Assembly: GCA_023461075.1 (NCBI GenBank)
Contig: JAEWNY010000028.1
Location: 56,814-120,813, forward strand
Reading direction: 5' to 3'
Length of the DNA: 64,000 bases
DNA from: Pseudomonadota bacterium
Lineage (GTDB): Bacteria > Pseudomonadota > Gammaproteobacteria > Xanthomonadales > Xanthomonadaceae
The notes beneath the pieces were generated by a model. It was not told where the DNA came from. It did no database searches and saw nothing but the letters and a program-made list of their open reading frames with translations. Position numbers and translations under genes: made by a program. How positions within the stretch are numbered: position 1 is the stretch's first letter; every line of letters starts with the position of its first letter. This document shows positions 48,294-57,366 of the stretch, one piece after another.

Positions 48294-48307
48294 GTTTCAG
48301 CTGAAAC
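48294..48307. repeat. Perfect palindrome GTTTCAGCTGAAAC
   Basis: A 14-bp exact inverted repeat with no loop, in the spacer between the M56 gene end and the phosphatase start. It looks like a regulator site rather than a terminator, as there is no T-run. Which protein binds it is unknown. Confidence 0.5.
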
Positions 48308-48349
48308 GGTGCCAACTGCACGTCTCTCGGCAGCTGGTCCAGACGCGAC

Positions 48350-50050
48350 TCAGGGCAGGTGCGCAGCATGCAACGCAGACTCCGCCCTGCGCATCGCCTC
48401 GCGCGCCACAGCCTCGGCCTCACGCGCCGCATGCCGGGCCGAAACCTCGGCTTCGCGGGCTGCATGCCGTGCCGCGGCGTCGGCCTCGCGGGATGCATCC
48501 CGTGCCGCAACGTCCGCCGCCCGCGCGCGCGCCGTGGCTTCGACCTCGGCGCCATGCGCCATCTGTTCGGCCGCGCGCGCCGTGGCTTCCGACGTGCGCA
48601 TCGCCTCAAGCGCAGCGCGCGCTGCATCATCGGCTACAAGCACCGCGGCATTGGCCGCTTGGCCGGCCTCGCGCGCAGCCGCTTCGGCATCCTCCACCGC
48701 CTGCTTCACCTCCGGGCTGACCGGGCCGATCCGCGCGGTAAGTTCGATGCCCCTGGAGCCGCCGCCTGGCGCTTCGCCGATCTGCACGCTTGCCGGTTTC
48801 CCGGCCAACGCAACCAGGACGGGATCGGCGATCGCTTGACCATTGCGCCGCAGCTGCATCGACAATCGATAGGCCGGACGACCCTCGTGCACGACCGGCT
48901 GGAGTTCACCTCTCAACTGCACGTCGCTGCCGTCGTCATTCAGCCGCACATTGAAAGGCTGGCCTGCGCCGGTGACCAAGGTCATGTGCTCGGGCTCGCC
49001 ACCATCGAGCGACAACTGCAGGTCCAGCTGGATGTCGGCCGGCACGCGGGAGGTGGTCGAAACCTGCACCGTGCGCGACCGTGAAGCCGGTTGCACGGCG
49101 ATGGCAGGCGCGGGCGCGTTGGCATGCACGAGCGACGCAGTCACCCATCGCGTCGGCTGGACCGACCATGCCGCGTATCCGCTGGCGGCCATCGCGAAGA
49201 TGACCAGCGCCAGGCCCCAACGCTGCCGCCGGGCGGCAGGTCCGATGTGCTTGAGTTGCATGATGCGCTCCTTCAGGGGATGGGTCGCGCCCCAGTGGCA
49301 GCCCAGGGGCGAGGCGTGCGCGGCGATGCAGGTCTTCAGCATCGCCTCTGCATAGTGGCTGCCGGAGCCGGGGCGCGTTGCGAGCACACGTGCGTCGCAG
49401 GCCATTTCCTGGTCGTGCAACAGGCGTCCGGCTGCGAAGTGAACCAGCGGGTTGAACCAGAACAGCGCCCGGCCCAGCGCGACCGCGGCATTGACCCAGC
49501 CATCGCCGCGACGCGCATGCAGTTGCTCGTGCGCGATCATCAACGCGCGTTCGCTCGCCGTGTAGCGCGCATCGACATCGGCCGGCAGGACGATGCGCGG
49601 ATGCCACAAGCCGACCAATGCCGGCAGCCCCGCGTTCTGCCGCGCGCGCCAGAGCCGCTGGCCGGCATCGATGCACTCCAAAGGCCCGAGCGTGCGCAGG
49701 AAACGGCGCTGCCGCAGCGAGAGATGCAGCGACATCGCCAGTACTCCCGCCAGCCATGCGCACATGGCGATGAGAGGCCAGTCCGTCGACGCCGCCATTG
49801 GCACCGTCACCGGAACCACGGATGTCACGCTGGCGGGCGCGCCCAGCACCGCCAACGCGGGCAGGGTGCGCATCGGCGCCGGCAACGCGGCCGCCAGCAG
49901 CGTCATCGGCACCACCAGCCACGATGCGTAGGCGATGCCGGAACCGAACCACCGCCTCAATTCCGAACGCAGCAACAACACGACCAACAATGCGAGGCTG
50001 CTGGTCCAGCTGGCCAGCCACAGCATGCGCAGGAGATCACTTGCGTCCAT
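48350..50050 (-). CDS. BlaR1-like M56 membrane metalloprotease, no beta-lactam sensor
   Basis: 566 residues. About four membrane helices (about 7-28, 40-60, 92-112, 290-310) surround a cytoplasmic M56 zinc protease domain with HEQLH at 174-178 and WFNPLVHFAAGRL. The C-terminal periplasmic region is not the penicillin-binding domain of BlaR1: no S-x-x-K/K-T-G set was found. Instead there is a beta-rich part (about 330-435) and a long alanine-rich helical tail (about 445-566) with repeated AAREAEA-type units. It overlaps the blaI start region by 14 bases. It probably cleaves the BlaI repressor on an unknown signal. Confidence 0.88.
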   Translation of the reverse strand: MDASDLLRMLWLASWTSSLALLVVLLLRSELRRWFGSGIAYASWLVVPMTLLAAALPAPMRTLPALAVLGAPASVTSVVPVTVPMAASTDWPLIAMCAWLAGVLAMSLHLSLRQRRFLRTLGPLECIDAGQRLWRARQNAGLPALVGLWHPRIVLPADVDARYTASERALMIAHEQLHARRGDGWVNAAVALGRALFWFNPLVHFAAGRLLHDQEMACDARVLATRPGSGSHYAEAMLKTCIAAHASPLGCHWGATHPLKERIMQLKHIGPAARRQRWGLALVIFAMAASGYAAWSVQPTRWVTASLVHANAPAPAIAVQPASRSRTVQVSTTSRVPADIQLDLQLSLDGGEPEHMTLVTGAGQPFNVRLNDDGSDVQLRGELQPVVHEGRPAYRLSMQLRRNGQAIADPVLVALAGKPASVQIGEAPGGGSRGIELTARIGPVSPEVKQAVEDAEAAAREAGQAANAAVLVADDAARAALEAMRTSEATARAAEQMAHGAEVEATARARAADVAARDASREADAAARHAAREAEVSARHAAREAEAVAREAMRRAESALHAAHLP

Positions 50051-50408
50051 CGTCCAGCTCCTCGATCAGGCGACGCAGCTCGGCCACGTCCTTCTGCGAA
50101 AGTCGGCGGTGTTGGGAGAAATGCGCGACCAACGGCGCCACCCGCCCATCGAACAGGCGTTCAAGCAGGCCGCTGCTCTGCTCAAGCAACCAGTCTTCGC
50201 GCTGCAGCAGCGGCGAGTAGAGATAGCGTCGGCCATCGCGTTCGGCGCTGATCGCGCCCTTGTTGAGCAGGCGGTTGAGCAGTGTCTTGATCGTCGGCTC
50301 CTGCCATTCCTGCGTCTGCTGGACGGCGGCGACCACTTCCTCCGCTGCCTGCGGGTGGCGTTGCCACAGCACTTCCATCACTTGGGATTCGGCTTCACTG
50401 ATCTGCAT
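50037..50408 (-). CDS. BlaI/MecI/CopY family repressor
   Basis: 123 residues. The winged-helix N-terminal domain (about 1-70: MQISEAESQVMEVLWQRHP, TIKTLLNRLLNKGAISAERDGRRYLYSPLL) is followed by a dimerisation domain (about 80-123). It is the DNA-binding partner of the M56 protease downstream, whose gene starts before this one ends. The two dyads upstream (50419-50450) contain TACA/TGTA half-sites typical of the family, so it should control its own operon. zwf is divergent and lies on the other side of these sites. Confidence 0.93.
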   Translation of the reverse strand: MQISEAESQVMEVLWQRHPQAAEEVVAAVQQTQEWQEPTIKTLLNRLLNKGAISAERDGRRYLYSPLLQREDWLLEQSSGLLERLFDGRVAPLVAHFSQHRRLSQKDVAELRRLIEELDDGRK

Positions 50409-50418
50409 GGCTCACTCC

Positions 50419-50450
50419 GTTTACGCATGTAAACTTAATTACAACTGTAA
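50419..50450 (-). promoter_or_regulatory. Two BlaI-type operators
   Basis: GTTTACGCATGTAAAC at 50419-50434 and TTACAACTGTAA at 50439-50450, both perfect or near-perfect dyads with the TACA/TGTA half-sites of BlaI/MecI operators. They lie 11-42 bases before the repressor gene and could cover its promoter. Confidence 0.75.
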
Positions 50451-50492
50451 ACGAAAGTCAAGCCCTGCGTGTATTGGATTTCAGGGCGTCGG

Positions 50493-50506
50493 TGACAACG
50501 TTGTCA
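50493..50506 (+). promoter_or_regulatory. LacI-type operator before zwf
   Basis: TGACAACGTTGTCA is a perfect 14-bp palindrome centred on CG, the form of LacI-family operators. It lies 36-49 bases before the zwf ATG and overlaps CATAGT (50505-50510), a -10-like element, so binding would repress. The LacI-type gene at the end of this operon is the natural candidate. Confidence 0.65.
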
Positions 50507-50541
50507 TAGTAGGCTTGGCCGGTACCCTCCTGCCTCAACCC

Positions 50542-52005
50542 ATGCCCTCTTCTCCCGCTACCTTGCTCGTGCTGTTCGGTGCCACCGGTGACTTGGCCAA
50601 CCGGATGCTGCTGCCCTCCCTGTGCGCACTCGACGCCAGCCACCTGCTGCCCGACGGACTGCGCATCCTCGGCAGCAGCCGCAGCGAGATGGACGATGCC
50701 GGCTTCCGCGCATCGATGCGCGAACGCCTGGCCAACGCCGATGCGGAGACCGGCGCGGATTCGGCCGCCATCGAGCGTTTCCTCGGGCGCCTGCACTACC
50801 AGCCCGCGGGCGTGGAGGATGCCGCATCGATGGCGGTGCTGTGCGAACGCATCTCCGCCATGCGCGATGGCGACATCCTCTACCACCTGAGCACTTCGCC
50901 GCGTTTCTACCAGTCGATCTGCCAGGCACTGGGTCAACACGATCTTGCCGGTGCCGGCACACGGGTGATGCTGGAAAAACCGATCGGCCATGACCTTGCC
51001 AGCGCCGAAGCGATCAATGCCGGGGTCACGTCGGTGTTCGATGAATCGCAGGTCTTCCGCGTCGATCATTACCTGGGCAAGGAAGGTGTGCAGAACCTGC
51101 TGGCGCTGCGCTTCGGCAACGCGATGTTCGAGCCGCTATGGAATGCGCGGCACGTCGAGCAGGTGCAGATCACCGTCGCCGAGACCGTCGGGCTTGAAGG
51201 GCGCGCCGATTACTACGATGGCTCGGGTGCACTCCGCGACATGGTGCAGAACCACCTCCTGCAACTGCTGTGCCTGGCCGCGATGGAGCCGCCCGGCCAA
51301 TTCGAGCCGACTGCGGTGCGCAACGAGAAGTTGAAGGTGCTTCAGGCGCTCAGGCCGATCACCGCTCGCGATGTCGCCCATGACACCGCGCCCGGCCAAT
51401 ATTCCGCCGGCGCGATCGATGGCAAGGCGGTGCCCGGCTATCTCGACGAACTCGGCCGCCCATCCGGTACCGAGACCTTCGTCGCCCTGCGCGCGCGCAT
51501 CGACAACTGGCGCTGGTCCGGCGTGCCGTTCTATCTGCGCACCGGCAAGCGCCTGCCGGCGCGACAGACCGAGATCTTCCTGCAGTTCCGCGACATCCCG
51601 CATTCGATCTTCTCCGGCAGTGGCGCGGTGGCCGAGCCCAATGCATTGCTGATCCGCCTGCAGCCGGAGGAGCGCATCGAGTTGCATCTGATGAGCAAGA
51701 CGCCGGGGCTTGACCGCCAAGGCGTGAAACTTTCGCCGGTCGCGCTTGATCTGGACTTCCACGAGGAGTTCGCCTCGCACCGCCGGCGCAGCGCCTACGA
51801 GCGGCTTTATCTCGATGCGCTCGAGGACAACGGCACGCTGTTCGTGCGACGTGATGAAGTGGAGACCGCGTGGCGCTGGGTCGATGGCATCCACGCCGCC
51901 TGGCGCGAGACCGGCATGCGACCCAAGGCCTATCCGGCCGGCACGTGGGGACCGGCGACGGCAATCACGCTGGCCGATCGCGACGATCACACCTGGCGCG
52001 AATGA
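50542..52005 (+). CDS. zwf: Glucose-6-phosphate 1-dehydrogenase
   Basis: First step of the Entner-Doudoroff and oxidative pentose phosphate routes; makes 6-phosphogluconolactone and NAD(P)H. 487 residues with the nucleotide site LFGATGDLANR, VMLEKPIGHD, the active-site signature RVDHYLGKEGVQNLL, and PFYLRTGKRLP. The start at 50542 is the ATG before the nucleotide fold; the upstream frame overlaps the blaI operators and is not coding. It heads a run of zwf-pgl-edd-glk-eda with gaps of 12 bases or fewer. Confidence 0.97.
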   Translation: MPSSPATLLVLFGATGDLANRMLLPSLCALDASHLLPDGLRILGSSRSEMDDAGFRASMRERLANADAETGADSAAIERFLGRLHYQPAGVEDAASMAVLCERISAMRDGDILYHLSTSPRFYQSICQALGQHDLAGAGTRVMLEKPIGHDLASAEAINAGVTSVFDESQVFRVDHYLGKEGVQNLLALRFGNAMFEPLWNARHVEQVQITVAETVGLEGRADYYDGSGALRDMVQNHLLQLLCLAAMEPPGQFEPTAVRNEKLKVLQALRPITARDVAHDTAPGQYSAGAIDGKAVPGYLDELGRPSGTETFVALRARIDNWRWSGVPFYLRTGKRLPARQTEIFLQFRDIPHSIFSGSGAVAEPNALLIRLQPEERIELHLMSKTPGLDRQGVKLSPVALDLDFHEEFASHRRRSAYERLYLDALEDNGTLFVRRDEVETAWRWVDGIHAAWRETGMRPKAYPAGTWGPATAITLADRDDHTWRE

Positions 52006-52017
52006 GGCGGACTGAGC

Positions 52018-52680
52018 ATGCGCATCGAACGCCAACCCGACCGCGACGCGCTGCAGCAGGTGCTGGCCGATGCGCTGTGCAGCGCGACGACCGATGCATT
52101 GGCCGCACGCGGCGAGGCCTGGTTTGCGCTGGCCGGCGGCAGCACGCCGCTGCCGGCGTACGAGCGATGGGCGATCCAGCCCTGCGACTGGTCGCGGGTA
52201 CACATCGTTCCGACCGACGAACGCCAGGTCGATGCCGCTTCGCCGCACAGCAACCTCGCCGCGTTCGCGCGTGCGTTGTTGCCGGCGCAGGGCGTGCGAC
52301 TGCATGGCCTTGTCGATGTCGGAGGCGTGTTCGATCCAACGCCGCACCTGCCCGATGGCGCTTTCGACCTGGTCCTGCTCGGGATGGGCACGGATGGTCA
52401 TTTCGCCTCGATCTTCCCGGCTGGCGACAACATGCGCGAAGCACTGGCCGACGATGCGCCTGCCGTAATTGCGACGCGTCCCGACCCGCTGCCGGCGGAA
52501 GCGCCGCACGCGCGCGCGACGCTCAGCCTGCCGCGCCTGCTCGACACGCGTGAATTGCTGCTGGCGATCAGCGGGCAGGAAAAACTCGAGGTGCTGCTGG
52601 CCGCGCACGAACGCGAGTTGCCGATCGCGCGCCTGCTCGATGCCGCCGGTGACCGGCTGGCGATCCATTGGAGTCCCTAG
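52018..52680 (+). CDS. pgl: 6-phosphogluconolactonase
   Basis: Hydrolyses the lactone made by Zwf to 6-phosphogluconate. 220 residues of the DevB/SOL type: FALAGGSTPLPAYERW, HIVPTDERQVD, DLVLLGMGTDGHFASIFPAG, and a C-terminal LSLPRLLDTRELLLAISGQEK. It begins 13 bases after zwf, and edd begins 3 bases after its stop. Confidence 0.95.
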   Translation: MRIERQPDRDALQQVLADALCSATTDALAARGEAWFALAGGSTPLPAYERWAIQPCDWSRVHIVPTDERQVDAASPHSNLAAFARALLPAQGVRLHGLVDVGGVFDPTPHLPDGAFDLVLLGMGTDGHFASIFPAGDNMREALADDAPAVIATRPDPLPAEAPHARATLSLPRLLDTRELLLAISGQEKLEVLLAAHERELPIARLLDAAGDRLAIHWSP

Positions 52681-52683
52681 GCC

Positions 52684-54510
52684 ATGCATCCGCAAGTCGA
52701 ACGCGTCACAGCGCGCATCATCGAACGTAGTCGCGAGGCTCGCGCCGCCTACCTCGCCCGCATCGATGCGATGCGCCAGCAAGGTCCGGCGCGCGACGTG
52801 CTCGGCTGCGCCAACCTCGCCCACGGATTCGCCGCCGCCGGCCGCGACAAGAATGCATTGAAGGCGGGACGTCGCCCCAACCTCGGCATCGTTACCGCCT
52901 ACAACGACATGCTCTCGGCGCACCAGCCGATGGAGCAGTACCCGACGCTGATCCGTACGGCGGCACGCAATGCCGGCGGCACCGCGCAGGTGGCCGGTGG
53001 CGTGCCGGCAATGTGCGATGGCGTGACGCAGGGCCACGAGGGCATGGAACTCTCGCTGTTCTCCCGCGACGTGATTGCGATGTCCACCGCGGTCGCGCTC
53101 TCGCATGCGATGTTCGATGGCGCCTTGTGCCTCGGCGTCTGCGACAAGATCGTGCCGGGCCTGCTGATCGGCGCGCTCTCGTTCGGCCACTTGCCGGTGA
53201 TCTTCGTGCCGGCCGGACCGATGCCCTCGGGCGTGCCCAACAAGACCAAGGCCGCGGTGCGCGAGCGTTACGCTCAGGGACTGGCGACGCGCGAGGAGTT
53301 GCTGGAGGTCGAATCCGGCTCCTACCACGCGCCCGGCACCTGCACCTTCTACGGCACCGCCAATTCCAACCAGATGCTGATGGAAGTGATGGGCCTGCAC
53401 ATGCCGGGCAGCGCCTTCATCCCGCCCGGCACGCCGCTGCGCGACGCGCTGACCGTCGCCGCCACCGAACAGGTGCTCAAAATCGGCGCGATGGGTGATG
53501 ACTATCGCCCACTCGGCCACACCATCGACGAGAAGGCGATCGTCAACGCGATGGTCGGCCTGGCCGCGACCGGCGGTTCCACCAACCATGCGATCCACTT
53601 GGTGGCGATCGCGCGCGCGGCCGGCATCACCATCGACTGGGACGACCTTGACGCGCTCTCGCAGGCGACGCCGCTGCTGGCGCGCGTGTATCCGAACGGC
53701 GCCGCCGACGTGAACGCATTCCACGAGGCTGGCGGACTCGGCTTCATCATCCATGAGTTGATCGATGCCGGCCTGCTGCATGCCGACATCCACTGCGTGC
53801 ATGGCGGCGACCTGCGCCAGCAGGCGCTGCGGCCGGAACTCGATGGCACTACGTTAACGTGGCGCGCGCCGCCTGACGAACCCGGCGACCGCGACATCCT
53901 GCGCGGCGTGGATGACCCGTTCGACAACGAAGGCGGCCTGCGCCGGCTCGATGGCAACCTGGGCCGCGCCATCGTCAAGATCTCTGCGGTCGCATCCGAA
54001 CATCGCGTGCTCAAAGCACCCGCGCGGGTATTCGCCTCGCAGGATGCCTTGCGCGATGCGTTCCAGGCCGGCGAACTCGATGGCCTGGATTTCGTCGCCG
54101 TGGTGCGCGGCCAGGGGCCGCAGGCCAACGGCATGCCGGAATTGCACCGGATGACGCCGATCCTCGCCTCGCTGCAGGACCGCGGCCAGCGCGTCGCCCT
54201 GCTCACCGATGGCCGCATGTCCGGCGCGTCGGGCAAGGTGTTGGCGGCGATCCACCTCACCCCCGAGGCGATCGCCGGAGGGCCGATCGCCAGGTTGCGC
54301 GATGGCGATGTCATCCGCATCGATTGCGAAGCCGGCCTGTTGGAAGTGGATGTCGACGCGACCGAGTTCGCATCGCGCACGGATGGGTTCACGCCTGACC
54401 CGAACAACCACGCCGGCATGGGCCGCGAGTTGTTCGGCCTGATGCGCCGGCATGCCGGCAGCGCCGAGCAAGGCGCGTGTGCGCTCTTCACCCCGGACAT
54501 CGCCCCATGA
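52684..54510 (+). CDS. edd: 6-phosphogluconate dehydratase
   Basis: Makes 2-keto-3-deoxy-6-phosphogluconate, the first Entner-Doudoroff-specific step. 608 residues of the IlvD/Edd family. Cluster cysteines are in [13 protein letters not shown] and [16 protein letters not shown]. Also [38 protein letters not shown] and [15 protein letters not shown]. Its stop overlaps the glk start (ATGA). Confidence 0.97.
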   Translation: MHPQVERVTARIIERSREARAAYLARIDAMRQQGPARDVLGCANLAHGFAAAGRDKNALKAGRRPNLGIVTAYNDMLSAHQPMEQYPTLIRTAARNAGGTAQVAGGVPAMCDGVTQGHEGMELSLFSRDVIAMSTAVALSHAMFDGALCLGVCDKIVPGLLIGALSFGHLPVIFVPAGPMPSGVPNKTKAAVRERYAQGLATREELLEVESGSYHAPGTCTFYGTANSNQMLMEVMGLHMPGSAFIPPGTPLRDALTVAATEQVLKIGAMGDDYRPLGHTIDEKAIVNAMVGLAATGGSTNHAIHLVAIARAAGITIDWDDLDALSQATPLLARVYPNGAADVNAFHEAGGLGFIIHELIDAGLLHADIHCVHGGDLRQQALRPELDGTTLTWRAPPDEPGDRDILRGVDDPFDNEGGLRRLDGNLGRAIVKISAVASEHRVLKAPARVFASQDALRDAFQAGELDGLDFVAVVRGQGPQANGMPELHRMTPILASLQDRGQRVALLTDGRMSGASGKVLAAIHLTPEAIAGGPIARLRDGDVIRIDCEAGLLEVDVDATEFASRTDGFTPDPNNHAGMGRELFGLMRRHAGSAEQGACALFTPDIAP

Positions 54511-55523
54511 ACGCACAACCCGCACTGGCCCTGGTCGGCGACATCGGCGGCACCAATGCGCGCTTTGCGCTGACTGACCTCGACCGCCCGCAGGCCGATC
54601 TTCAGCACATCCACGCATTGCGCAATGCCGACTTCGCCAGCCTGCAGCATGCGATCGAACATTACCTCGCGGAATGCGGTGCGCAACCGCGTCGCGCCGC
54701 AATCGCCGTGGCCTCGCCGGTCAACACCGACGAGATCCGTCTCACCAATCGCGCGTGGTCGTTCAGTCGCCGCGAGATGCAGGCCGCGTTGGGCCTGGAC
54801 GAGTTGAGGATGCTCAACGACTTCGGTGCCATCGCCTGGTCGGTGCCGGCGTTGCAGGAACATGGCGAGTACGAGCACCTGTACGGGCCGGAGCATGCCG
54901 AACTGCAGGGCCCGGTCAGCGTGATCGGCGCCGGCACCGGGCTTGGCGTCGGTTTGCTGGTCGGCTCGCAGGCGCACGGCTGGCACGCGGTGGAAACCGA
55001 AGGCGGCCATGCGAGCTTCGCGCCGCTGGACAGCGAGGAGCGCGAGATCGCCGCGTGGATGACCGCCAAGTACGGCCGCGTTTCGAATGAACGCCTGCTC
55101 TGCGGCAAGGGCCTGTCGGAGATCGACGCGGTGCTGCGCGGCGTTCCCATGCGGCCTTCGGGCTCGCCGCTCTTGCCGGGCGAATCCTCACTTGCGAACG
55201 AGATGCGCGAACCGGCCGACGTCGTCGCGCTCGCACTCGACGGCCACGATCAGGCCGCACGGCGCACCCTCGCGCGTTTCTGTGCGGTGTTCGGCGCGGT
55301 CTGCGGCGACGCGGTGCTGATGCATGGCGCGCGTACCGTGGTGATCGCCGGCGGCATCGTGCCGCGCTTCATTCCCTTCCTGCGCAGCAGCGCGTTCCGC
55401 GAGCGTTTCCTCGCCAAGGGCCGCTTCACTGCCATGCTGGAGTCGGTGCACGTGCAAGTCGCCACGGCCAGCCAACCCGGACTGCTCGGCGCCGCCACCG
55501 CGCTGCGCGCCTCCGACCTGTGA
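54507..55523 (+). CDS. glk: Glucokinase
   Basis: Phosphorylates glucose with ATP to feed Zwf. 338 residues, the E. coli Glk type: [18 protein letters not shown] (ATP site), [37 protein letters not shown] (catalytic aspartate), [11 protein letters not shown] and [11 protein letters not shown]. The start at 54507 is chosen for its homology and the ATGA overlap with edd. eda follows after 1 base. Confidence 0.95.
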   Translation: MNAQPALALVGDIGGTNARFALTDLDRPQADLQHIHALRNADFASLQHAIEHYLAECGAQPRRAAIAVASPVNTDEIRLTNRAWSFSRREMQAALGLDELRMLNDFGAIAWSVPALQEHGEYEHLYGPEHAELQGPVSVIGAGTGLGVGLLVGSQAHGWHAVETEGGHASFAPLDSEEREIAAWMTAKYGRVSNERLLCGKGLSEIDAVLRGVPMRPSGSPLLPGESSLANEMREPADVVALALDGHDQAARRTLARFCAVFGAVCGDAVLMHGARTVVIAGGIVPRFIPFLRSSAFRERFLAKGRFTAMLESVHVQVATASQPGLLGAATALRASDL

Positions 55524-55524
55524 G

Positions 55525-56181
55525 ATGACGATGAATGAATCTTCCGCATCCTCGCCCGAACGCATCGACGCATTGCTCGCGCTCGCGCCAGTGATCCCGG
55601 TGATCGCCATCGACGATCTCGCCCAAGCGGTGCCGCTCGCGCGCACCTTGGTGGAAGCCGGCCTGCCGGTGCTCGAGATCACCTTGCGCACGCCGGTGGC
55701 ACTGGCCGCGATCGAAGCGATCGCACGCGAAGTGCCGGAGGCCGAAGTAGGCGCGGGCACGGTGCTGGCGCCTGCGCAATTCACCGAGGTCGAACGCGCC
55801 GGCGGGCGTTTCGCGATCTCGCCCGGCGCCACCGACGAATTGCTCGCCGCCGGCCGCGAAGCACGGATCGGCTTCCTGCCAGGCATCGCTACCGCCAGCG
55901 AGCTGATGCGCGGCATCACGCATGGCTATCGCCGCTTCAAGTTCTTCCCGGCGGCGGCCAGCGGCGGCACTGCGGCCTTGAAGGGCTTCGCCGGGCCGTT
56001 CGCCGAGGTGCGCTTCTGCCCGACCGGCGGCATCGATGCCGCTGCGGCACCCGCTTATCTCGCCTTGCCCAACGTCGCCTGCGTCGGCGGTTCGTGGATG
56101 TTGCCGGCTGATGCACTCAAGGCCGGCGACTGGGTCCGCATCGGCCAACTGGCACGCGAGGCGGCGGCGCTCGGGCGCTGA
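55525..56181 (+). CDS. eda: KDPG aldolase (2-dehydro-3-deoxy-phosphogluconate aldolase)
   Basis: Splits KDPG to pyruvate and glyceraldehyde 3-phosphate, ending the pathway. 218 residues of a TIM barrel with LEITLRT (catalytic glutamate), GAGTVL, the Schiff-base lysine in RFKFFPA (K139), and FCPTGGID. The ATG at 55525 is used; a second ATG at 55531 is equally possible. lacI follows after about 100 bases. Confidence 0.96.
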   Translation: MTMNESSASSPERIDALLALAPVIPVIAIDDLAQAVPLARTLVEAGLPVLEITLRTPVALAAIEAIAREVPEAEVGAGTVLAPAQFTEVERAGGRFAISPGATDELLAAGREARIGFLPGIATASELMRGITHGYRRFKFFPAAASGGTAALKGFAGPFAEVRFCPTGGIDAAAAPAYLALPNVACVGGSWMLPADALKAGDWVRIGQLAREAAALGR

Positions 56182-56287
56182 ACCAACACGCTCATCGGCA
56201 TCACCGATCGACCTCGAACCGAGCAGGCGTACACTTGTGATCCTGCCTGCCAGCGGCGACGCCCCCGCGCCCCGACTCATTGAGTGG

Positions 56288-57316
56288 ATGTGTTCCATGC
56301 GCGCCAGGATCGAAGACGTTGCCGCCGCGGCCGGTGTGTCCATCAAGACGGTATCGCGCGTACTCAACGCCGAGGCCAATGTGCGGGAAGACACACGCAC
56401 ACGCGTGATGGAGGCGGTGGTCAAGCTCAAGTACAGGCCCAATATCTCCGCACGCAGACTGGCCGGGCAACGTTCGTACGAGATCGCGCTGGTCTACAAC
56501 AACCCTTCGCTGAACTACCTGATGGAAGTGCAATCGGGCGTGCTGGGTGCCTGCCGCGAGCGGCATTACAACCTGGTGCTGGCGCCGCCCGATGGCGATG
56601 CAGTCGCGATCCGCGAAGACGTCGATGCCCTGCTCGAGCACACCCGGCCCGATGGCGTGGTATTGATCCCGCCACTCACCGACGAGCCGAACGTGCTGGC
56701 CTCGCTCCGCCAACGCGGAGTGCCGTTTGCCTGTCTGTCGCCGCGCGATGCCGCCGGACGCATCGGCGCACGCATGGACGAAGTCGCGGCGGTGCGCGAG
56801 CTGATCGACGAACTGGTGCGACTGGGCCATCGCCGCATCGGCCATGTCTGCGGCGCGGCCGGCCATGGCGCGCGAGACTGGCGACTGGCCGGCTATCGCG
56901 CTGGCCTTGAAGCATCCGGCATCGCGTTCGATTCGGTGCTGGTGGTCGATGGTGCCTTCGTGTTCGAGTCAGGACTGGCCGGCGGGCATGCCCTGCTAGC
57001 CTTGCCTGATCCGCCGACCGCGATCTTCGCGGCGAACGACGACAGTGCAGCGGGCGTGCTGCGCGCGGCGGCCGAACGCGGCCTGCGCGTGCCGGACGAT
57101 CTTTCGGTCTGCGGCTTCGATGACACGCCGATCGCCCGTCACCTTTGCCCGGCGCTCACCACCGTGCGCCAGCCGTCGGCGGAAATGGGGCGCATCGCAA
57201 CACTGCAGCTGCTTGAACGCATCCACGATGCCGATGGCGGCGCAATGATCGAACTCGCCCATGCACTGGTGACGCGCGAATCGGTGGGACCCGCACCCAC
57301 GCGTCCCGCTGTATAG
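56288..57316 (+). CDS. LacI family transcriptional regulator
   Basis: 342 residues. The helix-turn-helix is at about 8-30 (RIEDVAAAAGVSIKTVSRVLN) with the hinge ARRLAG, and a periplasmic-binding-like ligand domain follows (about 65-335: VLIPPLTDEPNVLASLRQRG, HRRIGHVCGAAGHGARDWRL, AIFAANDDSAAGVL, LSVCGFDDTPIARHL). It follows the Entner-Doudoroff genes, so it probably senses a sugar or sugar phosphate of that pathway. TGACAACGTTGTCA before zwf is its likely operator. ATG 56288 or 56297 may be the start; neither has a clear ribosome site. Confidence 0.93.
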   Translation: MCSMRARIEDVAAAAGVSIKTVSRVLNAEANVREDTRTRVMEAVVKLKYRPNISARRLAGQRSYEIALVYNNPSLNYLMEVQSGVLGACRERHYNLVLAPPDGDAVAIREDVDALLEHTRPDGVVLIPPLTDEPNVLASLRQRGVPFACLSPRDAAGRIGARMDEVAAVRELIDELVRLGHRRIGHVCGAAGHGARDWRLAGYRAGLEASGIAFDSVLVVDGAFVFESGLAGGHALLALPDPPTAIFAANDDSAAGVLRAAAERGLRVPDDLSVCGFDDTPIARHLCPALTTVRQPSAEMGRIATLQLLERIHDADGGAMIELAHALVTRESVGPAPTRPAV

Positions 57317-57366
57317 GCGGGTCGCTGTTCCGAACCGCCACAGCAGGGTCGCGCTGAACCCCTGCC

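Noticed and set aside
51136..53802. An 888-codon frame antisense to zwf, pgl and edd
   Set aside because: Same composition bias, and it opposes three well-supported enzymes.
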